From: Molanna angustata
Lineage: Eukaryota > Arthropoda > Insecta > Trichoptera > Molannidae
Assembly (NCBI GenBank): GCA_963576475.1
Contig: OY754987.1
Location: forward strand, 3,942,036-4,006,035
Reading direction: 5' to 3'
Length of the DNA: 64,000 bases
The notes under the pieces: model-generated
The model's input: the letters and a program-made list of their open reading frames with translations, nothing else
Database searches by the model: none
Told to the model about the DNA's origin: nothing
Shown: piece by piece, positions 21,658-32,500 of the stretch
How the letters are laid out: the number at the start of each line of letters is the position of its first letter
Numbering within the stretch: position 1 is the first letter of the stretch
Program-made: the position numbers and the translations under genes

Positions 21658-22015
21658 GAGGATGACTGTTGCCAGCTTACCTATTTTCGATTTGATATTC
21701 CATCATTACTACTCATTGAATCATTTTGAAAAAAATAAATAAGATAGTTTGGATATTCATTAAGAAAAATAAGATGTTTTCATTAGTTATGATCCGTATT
21801 TATTGTTCAAAAAAATAATTAGCATTCCCCGATTTATGACATTTATCTGATATTTCTAATAAACTATAAGGCTTAGGGCAATATATATTATTTTAAAATA
21901 AAGAACACAAAAATATGAAGGAAAATATGATCTGGCGTTGCATGAATGCTTCATGTTCAGTCAATATTTTCAAAAAACCTTTATTTTGGAAATTGCGCTG
22001 AGTAGAAAATTAGAG
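21658..22015. mobile_element. partial copy of TTAA-flanked foldback element (family B)
   Basis: Preceded by TTAA (21654-21657), it begins GAGGATGACTGTTGCCAGC and tracks the left half and centre of the complete copy at 50458-51138 (TTTGATAT-CCATCATTA, GGCGTTGCAT). The right half is missing. Confidence 0.65.
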
Positions 22016-22491
22016 TCCCGTATAACGGTCATGCAAATATTATGACACTTATTATAGCGGTCGTCACATTCTGTATTCGCTCGTTTGTAATTCAGACCCG
22101 CTCAGAAAGTTGACCAAGTCAGACGTCTAATCTGTGTTGAAAGTTGCGCTCCCATATTTTTTATTTTATCGAGTTATACCTAACTACTACAAGCTAAGGA
22201 CAAAAATATGTAAGCTTTATTATTTTTAGATCCAGAGGCGTACCGCCGCCAGATTAAACAATATTAAATCACAAGTCACGCAGAAATATTAAATCGCTGT
22301 TACTACGTCTAATGACACTTACCTACATAAAACTGATTTAAACGCAAAAATAACAGTACCGACGCGAAATCATTAGGCCATATTGTAAATTATATCCCTA
22401 TACATTGCGACATGATCTAACAGAAAAACAGCGAATTCAGAGGGAGCTGCATATACAAAGCCGATGCGTAAAAATTAATAAACATTTGAAC
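22016..22491. other. sequence downstream of the host-gene exons
   Basis: No coding region is recognised. If the host gene has a further 3' exon or UTR it may lie here or beyond. Confidence 0.35.
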
Positions 22492-22521
22492 ATCTACAAG
22501 ATGTATGGCTTCCTAGCAATC
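22492..22521 (-). CDS. possible terminal mini-exon of the Osiris-like gene
   Basis: After the donor of the preceding exon, an acceptor-like TTTTCCTTATAG lies only 40 bp on. Joining there keeps phase and gives R-IARKPYIL and a stop. A 40-bp intron is unusually short for an insect, so this is tentative. Without splicing the frame would end YVNIIFMSLFSL and stop at 22522-22524, and the true last exon may lie further left. Confidence 0.25.
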
Positions 22522-22561
22522 CTATAAGGAAAATAGAGACATGAAAATAATGTTTACATAC

Positions 22562-22757
22562 CTTGACATAGCAATATGATTATCTTCACCAGCTCCACCG
22601 TATAGAGTATGAGCTGGAAGAGTTCCAACAGTATCAGTATTTGGATAGTTGTATCCAGGGTCTTCCTCAGTGTAACCCATGTCTTTGTAGTCCATGTCGT
22701 CCGTCTGGACCGGTGACTGGCCAAAGTTGGACGAAGCACCAGAAAACTGGGATAGTC
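22562..22757 (-). CDS. Osiris-like gene, acidic/tyrosine-rich C-terminal exon
   Basis: A 196-bp minus-strand exon bounded by an acceptor (TTTCCAG) and a donor (AAG|GTATGT). It enters in phase 1, matching the exon at 23947-24117, and leaves in phase 2. It encodes LSQFSGASSNFGQSPVQ, then an acidic Tyr-rich run (DDMDYKDMGYTEEDPGYNY) and ends at MSR. Osiris proteins usually carry a variable Tyr-rich tail after the hydrophobic domain, which agrees. Confidence 0.65.
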
Positions 22758-22954
22758 CTGGAAACATAATCAAATCAAATCACGACTTGTTCCCTCGATT
22801 TTCTGAACGTACAACACTCGCCAAATCGAAATCGAAGTTTCAAGCTATTTTTAAAGTACAATCAACTTGATTTTGGAATTCGGTTATACATATATTTATT
22901 TATATATTCACTTCATGTACATTATTATATGTACAATGGCGGTTCTATAAATTC

Positions 22955-23345
<391 letters not shown>

Positions 23346-23370
23346 AATTAATCAATTAATTAAACATTGT

Positions 23371-23512
23371 TTCCAGGGCAACTTACAGGTACTATTTCAA
23401 ATATTTATTACGACGCCTCCAATAACAAGCTGCCACAATTCTGGGTACAAACAACACCAGACAGAACAATCAGACTGAAAACATAATTAAAAACTGTGTT
23501 TCCACCGGAAGA
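23371..23512 (-). repeat. tRNA-derived SINE copy 2 (S1), partial
   Basis: GGGCAACTTACAGGTACTAT, then AATAACAAGCTGCCACA and CAGACTGAAAACATAATT match the 3' part of the better copies at 33.8 and 50.1 kb. The tRNA-like head is missing. Confidence 0.65.
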
Positions 23513-23946
23513 CTACATAATATATGATGATGAAACATCAATATGACAATTATTTTGTTAATTCGCCAATGAAAATCGTTGTTTGCTCAGAAGTCTCATT
23601 ACAAAGCTGACATGAGGAAGAATGGGATAAGTGAAAACGAACAAGATAACTTTTGAAAATGCCGTATCCAGTAAAGAGTTGCGTGATCCAATAATCAGGA
23701 ATAAGCCAAGCACAATAACATGACTACTCACATCGGGAATAAATTAAAATGTCAGTCTGCTCACGAAAGAAGATGACAAGCGACGTTGCCAAGCGTCTAC
23801 AATAGAAATTTGGGCTAATTTCTCAATCACTTTAATTTTAATTTTAAAATGAATTTTCACTCTGTCTAGATAAAAACTTTAGATTTATTTTTCCAATAAG
23901 TAAATGACAAAAAAATAAATGAGAAAAAAAATAAATAATGGTATAC

Positions 23947-24117
23947 CTTTTCCGACGATCTTCCCAAGGCTCCCCAATATGCTAGGCAGGAACATGGCGA
24001 TGAGGACACTCTTGACGATCTGCGCTCCGATGAAGATCGGCAACAGTAGCTTCTTCAGGCCGAAAGCTAGAAACCCCAGGCCGAAACCGGTGAGAAATGA
24101 TGACTTTCCATTTCCAA
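23947..24117 (-). CDS. Osiris-like gene, hydrophobic-domain exon
   Basis: A 171-bp exon with acceptor GGGCTCCAG and donor AAAG|GTATAC, phase 1 at both ends. It encodes GNGKSSFLTGFGLGFLAFGL, then KKLLLPIFIGAQIVKSVLI and a proline-glycine break before LGSLGKIVGKG. This strongly hydrophobic stretch after a small basic turn resembles the membrane-associated part of the DUF1676 domain. It joins in frame to the exon at 22562-22757 across a 1.2-kb intron holding a microsatellite and a SINE. Confidence 0.7.
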
Positions 24118-24254
24118 CTGGAGCCCAAAGATAAGACACATTTCCAGGTGATGGGTGAGGTGGAAAATAATGATAAAGCACAGCCGGTGAAAGAAGCAAT
24201 GTATTATATTTTATACCCAGATAAACCAGAATAATATACATACGTGAGAGCAAT

Positions 24255-24379
24255 TATAAAAGCAATTACACCACTTAATAAATGTTTATGAAATTAGAAT
24301 TAATTTTACTGTTAATATTTTCACAGTTAAGAGAGCATATCAACCTAAACATCTTGACATTTTGAAATAAATTTTCTCA
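24255..24379. other. intron sequence, no feature
   Basis: AT-rich intronic DNA of the Osiris-like gene, with nothing recognised. Confidence 0.4.
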
Positions 24380-24470
24380 AATTTTGTTATTTTATTTTTT
24401 TGTAAATTCACAGAATATATTACAAAACACGTGAAATCTACACGCGAAATATTATATATTCAATGATTTT
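24380..24470 (-). repeat. Jockey-like LINE 3' fragment
   Basis: AAATTCACAGAATATATTACA and CGTGAAATCTACACGCGAAA resemble the 3' UTR of the minus-strand LINE at 47576-48575. Confidence 0.45.
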
Positions 24471-25043
24471 GGTTATACATATAATATATATTTTCATTGT
24501 ATCAAGACGATCCTTTTGGATGACTGGGCCCTTATCAACTATTTTGTTTAAAATTAAAATATACATGTAGAGCCATAATATATATTTTTTATTTAATAAT
24601 ACTTAGTATGTATTTCTCTTAAAAATGTTCGTCACACAATTTATAATTTAGCATAAATTTCCCTAAAAGAAATAAATCCAATAGCCTTTATTACAGCATT
24701 TTTTTTTAATTAAGGTCCTTCATAACTACATATAATGTTGTAGAGAAATAAATCTTTTATGTACTCAGAGTGCATAGAATCAAAGTAAAAGATTAATTTT
24801 TCTTTTTATTTCAAGTCAGGTGTTTTCTTAAAATGCAAAAAATCAACAAATTTTGTATTTTCGATATATGTAGGTATAACCTTACTAACACTGAATTTCA
24901 TAGGGTATAAGGCGGTTATAATATCTCTTGTTCAGTCTAGAGTTAGCGTTGTATGCCCTCTTAATCAAAAATTAATGTTTTAAACAATTCATTTATTTAA
25001 ACCAAAAATAAGATCCGTTATCTATAATCAGATAATAATAAAG
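24471..25043. other. intron sequence, no recognised feature
   Basis: AT-rich DNA within the 9-kb intron of the Osiris-like gene. I see no gene or known repeat. Confidence 0.4.
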
Positions 25044-25132
25044 GATAGGTGACAGAGCGGTTAGAGCGCTGGGTTCGCAATTCAGTGGTCGCGAATCGAA
25101 TTCTGCTTCGACCGTTTTCATTTACCTATAGC
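25044..25132 (+). repeat. tRNA-like SINE head (family S2)
   Basis: GTGACAGAGCGGTTAGAGCG resembles an A box and GCGAATCGAATTC a B box, in tRNA-like spacing. It does not fold into an intact tRNA by eye (no matching acceptor arm), so it is called a SINE. Confidence 0.5.
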
Positions 25133-25255
25133 ACAAGCATTTATATTTATTATTTTGGAAAAATAGGAAGAAGTATGTATTTCTACTTGTTGTGTACATG
25201 GACAAATTATTTTTTGTTAAATTAATTTATGACTCATAAGAACAGGATCAAAAAC

Positions 25256-25352
25256 AGATAATCCTTCATAAACCCACAATCCTTCATAAACCCACAATCC
25301 TTCATAAACCCACAATCCTTCATAAACCCACAATCCTTCATAAACCCACACC
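25256..25352. repeat. 18-bp tandem repeat, about five units
   Basis: The unit CCTTCATAAACCCACAAT is repeated with almost no variation. The last unit is altered (CACACCCTTCATAC). Confidence 0.9.
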
Positions 25353-25440
25353 CTTCATACACAATTTAATGATCCCCTCCTCATTCACTTACGATTCCTC
25401 TTCCTCATCCTGAAAGATACTTGATAATAATAATAATAAT

Positions 25441-25525
25441 GAACACTTCCTTGCACCCTGCGCAAGTGGCGAGTTTATTACCGTATGCTAATTTCTTACA
25501 ACTAACCAGTGTTTCCAGCCCATAA
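25441..25525 (-). repeat. LINE 3' tail fragment (type T2)
   Basis: It matches 1980-2065 (CTTGCACCCTGCGCAAGTGG, then GCGAGTTTATTACCGTATG). Confidence 0.45.
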
Positions 25526-25550
25526 AAACAATGTTTCATATGTATATCAA

Positions 25551-25645
25551 TGAATATCTCACCTCAGCGCCCTTGAGGTGAGATATTCACAAAAAACGGC
25601 GCTATATAAATTATCCAAATTTATTATTATTATTATTATTAATGT
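25551..25645 (+). repeat. LINE L-H2 3' end with inverted 5' junction
   Basis: TGAATATCTCACCTCA is followed by GCGCCCT and its exact reverse complement, then the 3' end shared with the LINE at 27.0 kb (hairpin AGCGCC 25566-25571 / GGCGCT 25598-25603, then TATATAAATTATCC and a (TTA)n tail). This looks like a very short LINE insertion with an inverted start. Confidence 0.6.
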
Positions 25646-25675
25646 TTACGTGAGAAATAATTTTAAATAAATTTT

Positions 25676-25745
25676 TCCTTTGCTGGGAATCGAACCAAGG
25701 ACGCCCGCACAGAAACCGAACGGCTTACCAACTGTGCCACGGCAT
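25676..25745 (-). repeat. tRNA-like SINE head
   Basis: The minus strand reads GCCGTGGCACAGTTGGTAAG, then GGTTCGATTCCCAGC. These are A- and B-box-like blocks at tRNA spacing. No complete tRNA fold is evident. Confidence 0.55.
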
Positions 25746-25979
25746 ACTTATTTACATTCTTTAAAAAAAGGGAAAATGTTATTAAATTCGACCGTTTTCG
25801 ATGCAACCGCATCATCCACATGGAGGATGACTCGTGACACACCAATCTCCCAACCTCTTCAAAAACTGTAATATCGAAATAACATATTCGTGGTTCAAAT
25901 AAAGTGAATTTGTAAAATAAATAAATAAATAAATGACAATCTCTTTGAAAATTTCATGACATATGTAGGTACATAAATA

Positions 25980-26250
25980 CATTCCATCACGCCATATCCC
26001 TTACGGGGTAGGCATAGAGAACCAAGCGCCATACTCTCCTATTTTTGCACACATTCCTGGGTTGGTTCAAGCTTCTTATGTTTCCTTCTTTCAAAATAAT
26101 ATCATTCACATCATGGTCATGCCATCCCTTTCTGGGGCGGCCCCTGCTATTCACTCCATCTCTTACAACCATGTTATTTTTTTGGTCAGTCTTTCATCAT
26201 TCATTCTTTCAATATGTTCAAACCACCTTTTGGCGTTCTTTCATTTTACT
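25980..26250 (-). pseudogene. LINE C-terminal tail, family L-YP
   Basis: The minus strand encodes SRGRPRKGWHDHDVNDIILK and ends LYAYPVRDMA, followed by the family terminal sequence read in reverse (CCATCACGCCATATCCC). Upstream pieces such as RWFEHIERMNDERL need frameshifts. Confidence 0.75.
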
Positions 26251-26267
26251 ATAATATTTATTTATTT

Positions 26268-26345
26268 ATATAATTTATGTACATGTGTACAAAGGCAGGT
26301 TTATTGCCATAAGTCAATTTTTTCCAACCAACCCGAGAAATCGTG
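26268..26345 (-). repeat. LINE 3' tail fragment (CR1/L2-like, T1)
   Basis: In reverse complement it carries the GGTTGG-TTGGAAAAAATTGAC and GGCAATAAACC phrase shared with 39.4, 45.2 and 52.1 kb. Confidence 0.55.
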
Positions 26346-27002
26346 AAGTCTCTAAGTTAAATTGGTACAATACTAATTTAGTAAAAAAAAAATTGATAAA
26401 AAAATAACATAAAATAGTAAGAAATATAAAAAAAAATACAAAGAGAAAAAAAAATGAAAAGAGAGTTTAAAAAAAAGAATAATAAAAATAACACTGATCA
26501 TAGCAATGAGGAAAATGAGGTTACGGAAGGATATAGAAGGAATTCAGGATATCATTCTTTAGCTTACATTTTCTCCATATTATGTCCTCATTTTTTATTC
26601 TATCATGTATCGTTCTATTACATCCTCTTCTTAGTGATCACAGTGCTAAAGTATTTATTCTACCTTCATGCGTTTTCGCCAAGGCTATGTTTCACTGGTA
26701 TACTTGAATGTCCCTATTTTTTAGGTATGTAGGTACTTTGTCAAATATTTCATTTAACATTCGCATTCAGGGGATTAACGATAATCAGTTATTGCGTCCC
26801 AATTTCAGACTAAAAAATACCTTTTTGTATTTTCGGTGGGGTCACAGATTTTCGCTGTGTTTAAGATAGAATCAATGAGACAATATTATCACATTATTGG
26901 CCAATAAATGTGACAACTTGTTATTGTGTGGCTGCGTCTCAAATTTATATTTTTTGCATACTCTTTTGCTACTTAGAAGCTCGAAAAAATTATAAGAAGT
27001 AA
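26346..27002. other. low-complexity and possible SINE pieces
   Basis: A-rich simple sequence to about 26510. 26735-26945 contains pieces of the S1 SINE in both orientations (TACTTTGTCAAATATTTCAT and GTGACAACTTGTTATTGTG). The 92-codon frame at 26454 has no known domain. Confidence 0.35.
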
Positions 27003-27530
27003 AAAAATAATAATAAATTTGGATAATTTATATAGCGCCGTTTTTGTGAATATCTCACCTCAAGGGCGCTGAAAAAATGATTACGTTGTATCATTTCGGC
27101 TCTGGTTAGATTTGCGAAAAAGGTGCGTTTTGAGTTTTTTCCTGAACGAAGATATATTTTCGGTTTGTCTGAGGGTGTGTGGGAGCTTATTCCATGCATT
27201 TGGTCCTGCCACAGCAAATGCACGATCACCGAAATTAGTTGTGTGCACCCTGTTTATTTCAACTAATTTCCCAACCATGGATGAAGAAGCAGAACGAAGT
27301 GATGATTGTCTGTCATTTATTGAAAGCGGAATGCACAGTTCGGAGAGGTAAGTAGGAGCCATACCACGAAGTGCTTTAAAGATTATGAGACAGAGCTTAT
27401 ATTCAATTCTTTCGGGGACTTTAAGCCAATGTAGATTGCGAAGATGGTGAGAAAATTTGGAGGCTCCAGTGATGAGTCTGGCTGCAGCATTGAAAACTGA
27501 CTGAATTTTATTAATTTCTTTCTTTGGTAA
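27003..27530 (-). pseudogene. CR1/L2-like LINE RT C-terminus (family L-H2)
   Basis: A single continuous minus-strand frame encodes the end of a reverse transcriptase: KKEINKIQSVFNAAARLITG, HLRNLHWLKVPERIEYKLCL, RGMAPTYLSELC, LRSASSSM, FGDRAFAVAGPNAWNKLPHT and FRKKLKTHLF, in the order typical of CR1/L2-type proteins. After the stop comes a short 3' UTR with hairpin AGCGCC/GGCGCT (27035-27071) and an (ATT)n-like tail. It is 5'-truncated but otherwise intact over about 155 codons, so fairly recent. Confidence 0.85.
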
Positions 27531-27850
27531 ATTCGCATATATAGGTACCTACTTACGTTAAGCGGATATACCCCTCTTGACAAAACCCGAAATGAATGAA
27601 TTACTTATATAATTATATTGCGTGAATTTATGAATTTGACAGTGACAAAATTGCGTCATACGCGTGCAAAAATACGCTCAATTTTGGAATAATATTATAT
27701 AATATTAAATGACGCGTTCAAAATAATAATTTGACACATTTTTATTTTGTTGACGTAAGAGTTTTGAAGTAATAAATCGTTTATATTATTCTATAACCAC
27801 CACCCGCTGAACTTATATGTCATGAACAGCATTACACCTATTAAAAGTAT

Positions 27851-28862
27851 TAAAAGCGACTAGACCTTAGAAAGGCATAGGCAGGTCATTTTACCAAAGT
27901 CGGAAGAGCTGTCAATGTTGGCATTAAATGCGAAAATTTTCAACACAAATAAGTAGTAGGTATTAAAAATAGTATCTAAGTATCATACAATTACTTAAAT
28001 AATCTTTTTAATCTTTAATCTTTTTCCTAACCTCAAATGACAAAGGTGTTGATAAATTTATTCCTGCAAACCAATTGCCATTAAATTTATAAAGCAACTC
28101 GCTCACGCGAGTCGCTATTATCATTAGAGACTAGCTAAACCTAACTGTGATATATTGATGTTGCGCCTTGTATCAGGCAATCTGTATAGCAGTTTACGAG
28201 ATTGTACAAACAGGGGATTCGGCAATCTTCGGGAGAAAGGTTTTTAATATAAAGGAATATCTGAGGTTAGGAGGGGTCGATTGATCGGGGATTGATCAAT
28301 GAAAGTGCTCTCACGTTGTGGTACATATAAAAACTAATTATTTTACTTCACTCTTGTATATATTTAATTACTGATAATTATCATTAAATTGTGTTTACGT
28401 TATACGCGTGTGTTATTTGCTACATCTGTGTATCTTAAAGTACCAGATATCACACTAACCAAAAAATTAACAGGAATGGAGATTTACGTACACATCATAG
28501 TATTATTTCATTGTCGTATTTTATTATATTAGGTTTAGTTGGTGTTTAATGATAATAGCGAATCGCGTGAGCGACTTGTTTTATGAATTGAATAGAAATT
28601 GGTTGCAGGAAAAATTTAATCAACACCTTTTCCATTTGAGGTTAGGAATAAGTTTATAAAATATTGGTATTTGTCAGCCTCTTTGATCACATTTATCAAA
28701 CAAATTATATATATCAACATATTTTTATCTAGTTTTATGATTTTGAACACAATTTATTATTTTTTTTTTGTTTAAATTATCGCGTTTCATGTCAACTTTG
28801 ACAGCTCATCCGACATTTATAAAATGATAAGTGCCTTTTCTAAGCTCTAGTCTAAAAGCGCT
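27851..28862. mobile_element. 1-kb DNA transposon relic with ~300-bp inverted repeats
   Basis: The left arm (27851-28152) and right arm (28530-28862) are reverse complements with moderate divergence. Diagnostic blocks include CCTAACCTCAAATG, GGTGTTGAT, GCTCACGCGA and TCGCTATTATCATTA. Tips contain GACTAGA-CTTAGAAA-GGCA. The centre has no coding frame. It lies in the large intron of the Osiris-like gene. Confidence 0.75.
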
Positions 28863-29730
28863 ATTATGAATTTCATTCATAAAATATTATACATATCATT
28901 TTTATAACATGATTTTTCAACACAAATGCTGTAACTACATATTGTGATGCACTATCCAATTTCCTTCCTTTTACAAACACTATAATTTCTATAGACCACA
29001 TTTTGATATAAGTTATATTAATTTTGTCAAATATACATTAGCAAAGACCTGTATTAAATATTTTTTCTATATGATTTAATCTGATGTAAGTTATTCACAA
29101 TGCTCTTGCTTTTAAGTAAATTAAATTCGTTTAAGAATTATAAATGAATATATTATAATGTCTTTAAAAATATTATTATTTGAAGTACATTCAGCAAAAT
29201 CATGGAATATTATTGGTATTCAAGTGAGTTTGAACGCCCTAGAATTACTTATATTACCTATGTATATATCTTACAATTCATGAAAAGTGTGAAATATATA
29301 ATGTTATATTAAATTTAATAAGTAAAATTAAAGCTATTTTTCTATCCCCGTTTTTCTGTACAGAGATTCTATTTTCGTCCAAAAAAAGTTCTTTCAATTT
29401 ATTTAGGCGTGTAGGCTGTAAACCACATAATTTGATTTATTCTTCGTAAAGACAATATATTAAATAAAAAATTTGAGAGTCATTCATTCAAAAAAAAATC
29501 TAATTGTTTACAAACCAATTTCTCATTAGATGGCGTTACTAAAAATAAAATTTCATCACTTCATAGATGGCGAAAGTGTTCCAGCATATTCTCAAGCGAG
29601 AATCGAGAAGATTTTCATAAAATAAACTTGTTCAATAAAAATTTAGATGATGTCACATAACTCCACTACTAAACGAATTACACTGGTAGAAGTGTCCATA
29701 GAAAATTGATTACAAAATAAGTTTTGTAGT
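28863..29730. other. intron sequence, no recognised feature
   Basis: AT-rich intronic DNA, with nothing recognised. Confidence 0.4.
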
Positions 29731-29800
29731 ATATAATGCTTTGAACAACCTGGCACCAAAATATGTACAAGAGCTCTCTCTGGGAGGCATCTCACACTCA
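29731..29800 (+). pseudogene. LINE RT C-terminal scrap
   Basis: Plus-strand YNALNNLAPKYVQELSL matches the APSYLSDL-type block of CR1/L2 proteins. The flanking text CTCTCTGGGAGGCATCTC recurs at 30229-30247, on the other side of the RTE fragment. Confidence 0.5.
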
Positions 29801-29815
29801 TCTTCATCATTGGCA

Positions 29816-30200
29816 CTACAGTCCGCTACGGACCCTGGCCTCCTCCAGAAATTGTCTCCATCCCTCCCTGTCGACCGCCAGTCGTCTCCAATTTATCAGG
29901 TCCATTACCCTTATATCACACAGCACGTCATCCAGCCATCTCAACCTAGGTCTGCCTCTATTTCTTCTGCCTTCGGGACAGGTGTCTAATACCTTTTTAG
30001 GAATACGGTCATCATCCATCCGGCAAACATGTCCAAGCCAACGTAGGCGCTGAATTTTAATAAATTGGACTACATTCGTTTCTTTGTACATTGCCTCCAG
30101 CTCATGATTATACCGTATTCTACAGGCACCTCCATCGTTAGTTGGGCCAAAGATTTTCCTTAATATCTTTAATATTTTTCTTTCCTTTCTCTCACACTTA
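29816..30200 (-). pseudogene. RTE-type LINE C-terminal fragment
   Basis: One open minus-strand frame from about 30200 reads CERKERKILKILRKIFGPTN, YNHELEAMYKETNVVQFIKI, QRLRWLGHVCRMDDDRIPKK and RGRPRLRWLDDV, then NWRRLAVDREGWRQFLEEAR and a stop. This is the classic RTE-clade C-terminus. It appears to have been inserted into the LINE scrap at 29731-30300. Confidence 0.8.
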
Positions 30201-30300
30201 GGTCGTCAAAATATATATAAGAGAAGCGATCTCTCTGGGAGGCATCTCGCACTCAGGTCGTTGGGATCACAAAGTAACGATTCCTTAAAGGAGTCAACAA
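30201..30300 (+). repeat. right part of the split LINE scrap
   Basis: AAAATATATATAAGAGAAGC, then GATCTCTCTGGGAGGCATCT repeats 29757-29795 and continues CGTTGGGATCACAAAGTAAC, plausible as downstream RT C-terminal text. Confidence 0.45.
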
Positions 30301-30479
30301 AGCGGCTTACTGTGACCGATGCTTTAGTGTGAGTGGTCCTGGTCCGGTCTTCTATATATAGAGAAGAAGTTGGAATATTGTATTTTGGAATATTGTGTGT
30401 ATTTGTTTTTTCTTAAAAAGAGTGAATATATTGATGTACAATAATAAAACATTTTAACAGATTTCTCCTAAGCAAGAAT

Positions 30480-30565
30480 GCTTGTACAAGGCGAGCTTCA
30501 AACTATCCCCAATTGGATTGCTAATCCAGAACACAAACCGCTCTGCCACCAACCAAAGAAACAGT
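30480..30565 (-). repeat. tRNA-like SINE head (family S3)
   Basis: The minus strand reads TTGGTGGCAGAGCGGTTTGT, then CTGGATTAGCAATCC, like a tRNA D-arm and anticodon region. A clean B box is not preserved. Confidence 0.45.
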
Positions 30566-31520
30566 TTTGTTAAGGTTTTTTATTAAAGAATGAATATATT
30601 CATTGAATAAATTTTAACATCTCAATAAAGGCGATGTTGGAATATTATTGAAGAACCAGGAACTCAAGGCATTTACAGGGCTTGCGACCTGTCATCGACT
30701 GGTTTACGTGATCACTTTATGCGCTTGCGCAACGTTCACCAAATATTCCTTCTGATTGAGTCCCCCTTATCAATGCAATTTTGAAAGCTCTATATTATAT
30801 TTTAATAATGAGAAACTGATCGTTTGAAAATGAGCTGAAAAATAATATCACGTAACCAAGAAACCTTTTGTTACGCCATCTATTGAGAAATCGTTTAATA
30901 ATGTGATTTTAAATAGTACCTACGTTTTATATACATACACGGTGTTTTAATGTTTATTTTTCTATGATACCTTATGAAAATTTCGTATAATCCTCTTAGT
31001 CGCTTTTCTACCATGCCTTTACTTTTTAAGTATATGACTATTTTTTGTAATATGACAGAAGCTGTTAAGAAAAGACGGGGATGAATTATAGTATTGTCTA
31101 CATCTTGACAGTTCCAGATGATTCCAAATAAAAAACATGAATTTATCACTGCAATTCGCGGGATTCCCAAGTTATCCGTTCTATTTTTTAAATGTCAAAC
31201 TAAGTATTGTTTTGCAAAAATTATTGTAAAATATGATGCAAACATTTTGACTGTTTTAGATTTTAAATTTGTGTCTTGGTTAAAAAAGAGGTATTGTCAA
31301 ACCGTATGAAATGTATGGCGGAACTAACCCCATCGCTTTTAAATCAGTACGGCGGGACGTGGGGTACAACTCCCTAAACCTCTATAGAACCCTATTCCTA
31401 TTTTTCAAATTGTTTTAATGATTATGTAAGTTGTATTTTTTTTACTACAACGGAGATGAAGGTTCTAAGGTCAATTCTAAGGCAAAACTCTCCGAGATCG
31501 TGTTCGTAATGTTCAAATAA
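30566..31520. other. intron sequence, no recognised gene
   Basis: No recognised domain in any frame; AT-rich. Confidence 0.35.
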
Positions 31521-31524
31521 GGAA

Positions 31525-31745
31525 AACATGTTGAACAGAGGACATCGTTCGGTGGAGTAGATCCTGAAGAAGGCATTGGAGGGACCACGTAGCCAGGATA
31601 GACAGTGATAGACTTGCATATATAGCGGCGAATGAAATCCCTTCTGGCTGCCGCCTACCCGGAAGACCGCCCAAGAGATGGAGGGATAGCTGGACTTCGT
31701 CATCCCAGGAGGCATAGTTTCTGAATAACAGACCAACTAGGTCTA
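31525..31745 (+). pseudogene. LINE C-terminal remnant, RTE-like
   Basis: Plus-strand frame reads DHVARIDSDRLAYIAANEIP, then SGCRLPGRPPKRWRDSWTSS and a stop. It resembles the block at 60.75-60.95 kb (SRPPGRPPKRWKDSWTS). 5'-truncated. Confidence 0.7.
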
Positions 31746-31924
31746 CTTAACGAAGAAGATGAAGAAATATTTTTTTTTTCATTTCATAGTATATTTTCTC
31801 TATTCATCTTATAAGACTGTATTTTTCCTTAAATGAATAAATATACCTATAAATAAAATAAAAGAATCTCAAACTCTCAGATAGAGTGAGAAATTCAGAA
31901 AAACGTAGAACTCAGCAGTTACTG

Positions 31925-32180
31925 TCGTCGGTGAAAGAGCTCAAACCTGAAGTGGTCATGGGCGGGACATATTGCCAGAGTGAAGGACCAAAGATAGACC
32001 GAGAGGATCCTGGAATGGAGACCACGTGAGGACAAAAAAAGTAGAGGCAGACCACCTCTGCGATGGTCCAATGATATAAAGAGGGTTGCTGGTGACTGTA
32101 TACAGAAAGCCCAGGATAGAGAAACCTGGAAAGATACGAGGGAGGCCTATACCCAACAGTGGACAGAGACTGCAAGTAAG
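31925..32180 (+). pseudogene. RTE-type LINE C-terminal remnant
   Basis: Plus-strand reading gives LKWSWAGHIARVKDQR, ERILEWRPREDKKSRGRPPL, RWSNDIKRVAG and AQDRETWKDTREAYTQQW. One internal stop (after KDQR) disables it. A different subfamily from the 29.8-kb copy. Confidence 0.75.
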
Positions 32181-32500
32181 TTATTATACGAACTTATTGA
32201 TAAAAAATGGAAAATATGATTGCATTATATTTTTCTTGGGTATATCCAGTAAGTATATATAATATTGTGTATAAATATTTTCTACCAATAACCACTCTTT
32301 GATGCTCAAATGAACAAAAAGGACTTATTTTTATTCCCACGTTTTTTTTTGAAAGACTGGTAACATCTGGATGCATTCCATTTAGTATTTAGTACGCATT
32401 ATCAAAAATGTGTGATATATTTCCTTGTGTCATACAAAAAAGGTTTAATATACCACGGAAATGATTGTGGACTGTATATGGAAGGAAGACGAAGACTCAC

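Noticed and set aside
23919..24134. 71-codon plus frame
   Set aside because: Antisense of the hydrophobic-domain exon.
25044..25132. Possible tRNA gene
   Set aside because: B box is imperfect and no closed acceptor stem could be found.
25256..25352. Regular 18-bp repeats considered as a CRISPR-like array
   Set aside because: Units are contiguous with no spacers and the context is eukaryotic; it is a minisatellite.
29741..30053. Plus-strand frames of 82 and 96 codons
   Set aside because: Mostly antisense of the RTE C-terminal fragment; only the first ~20 codons are real LINE text.
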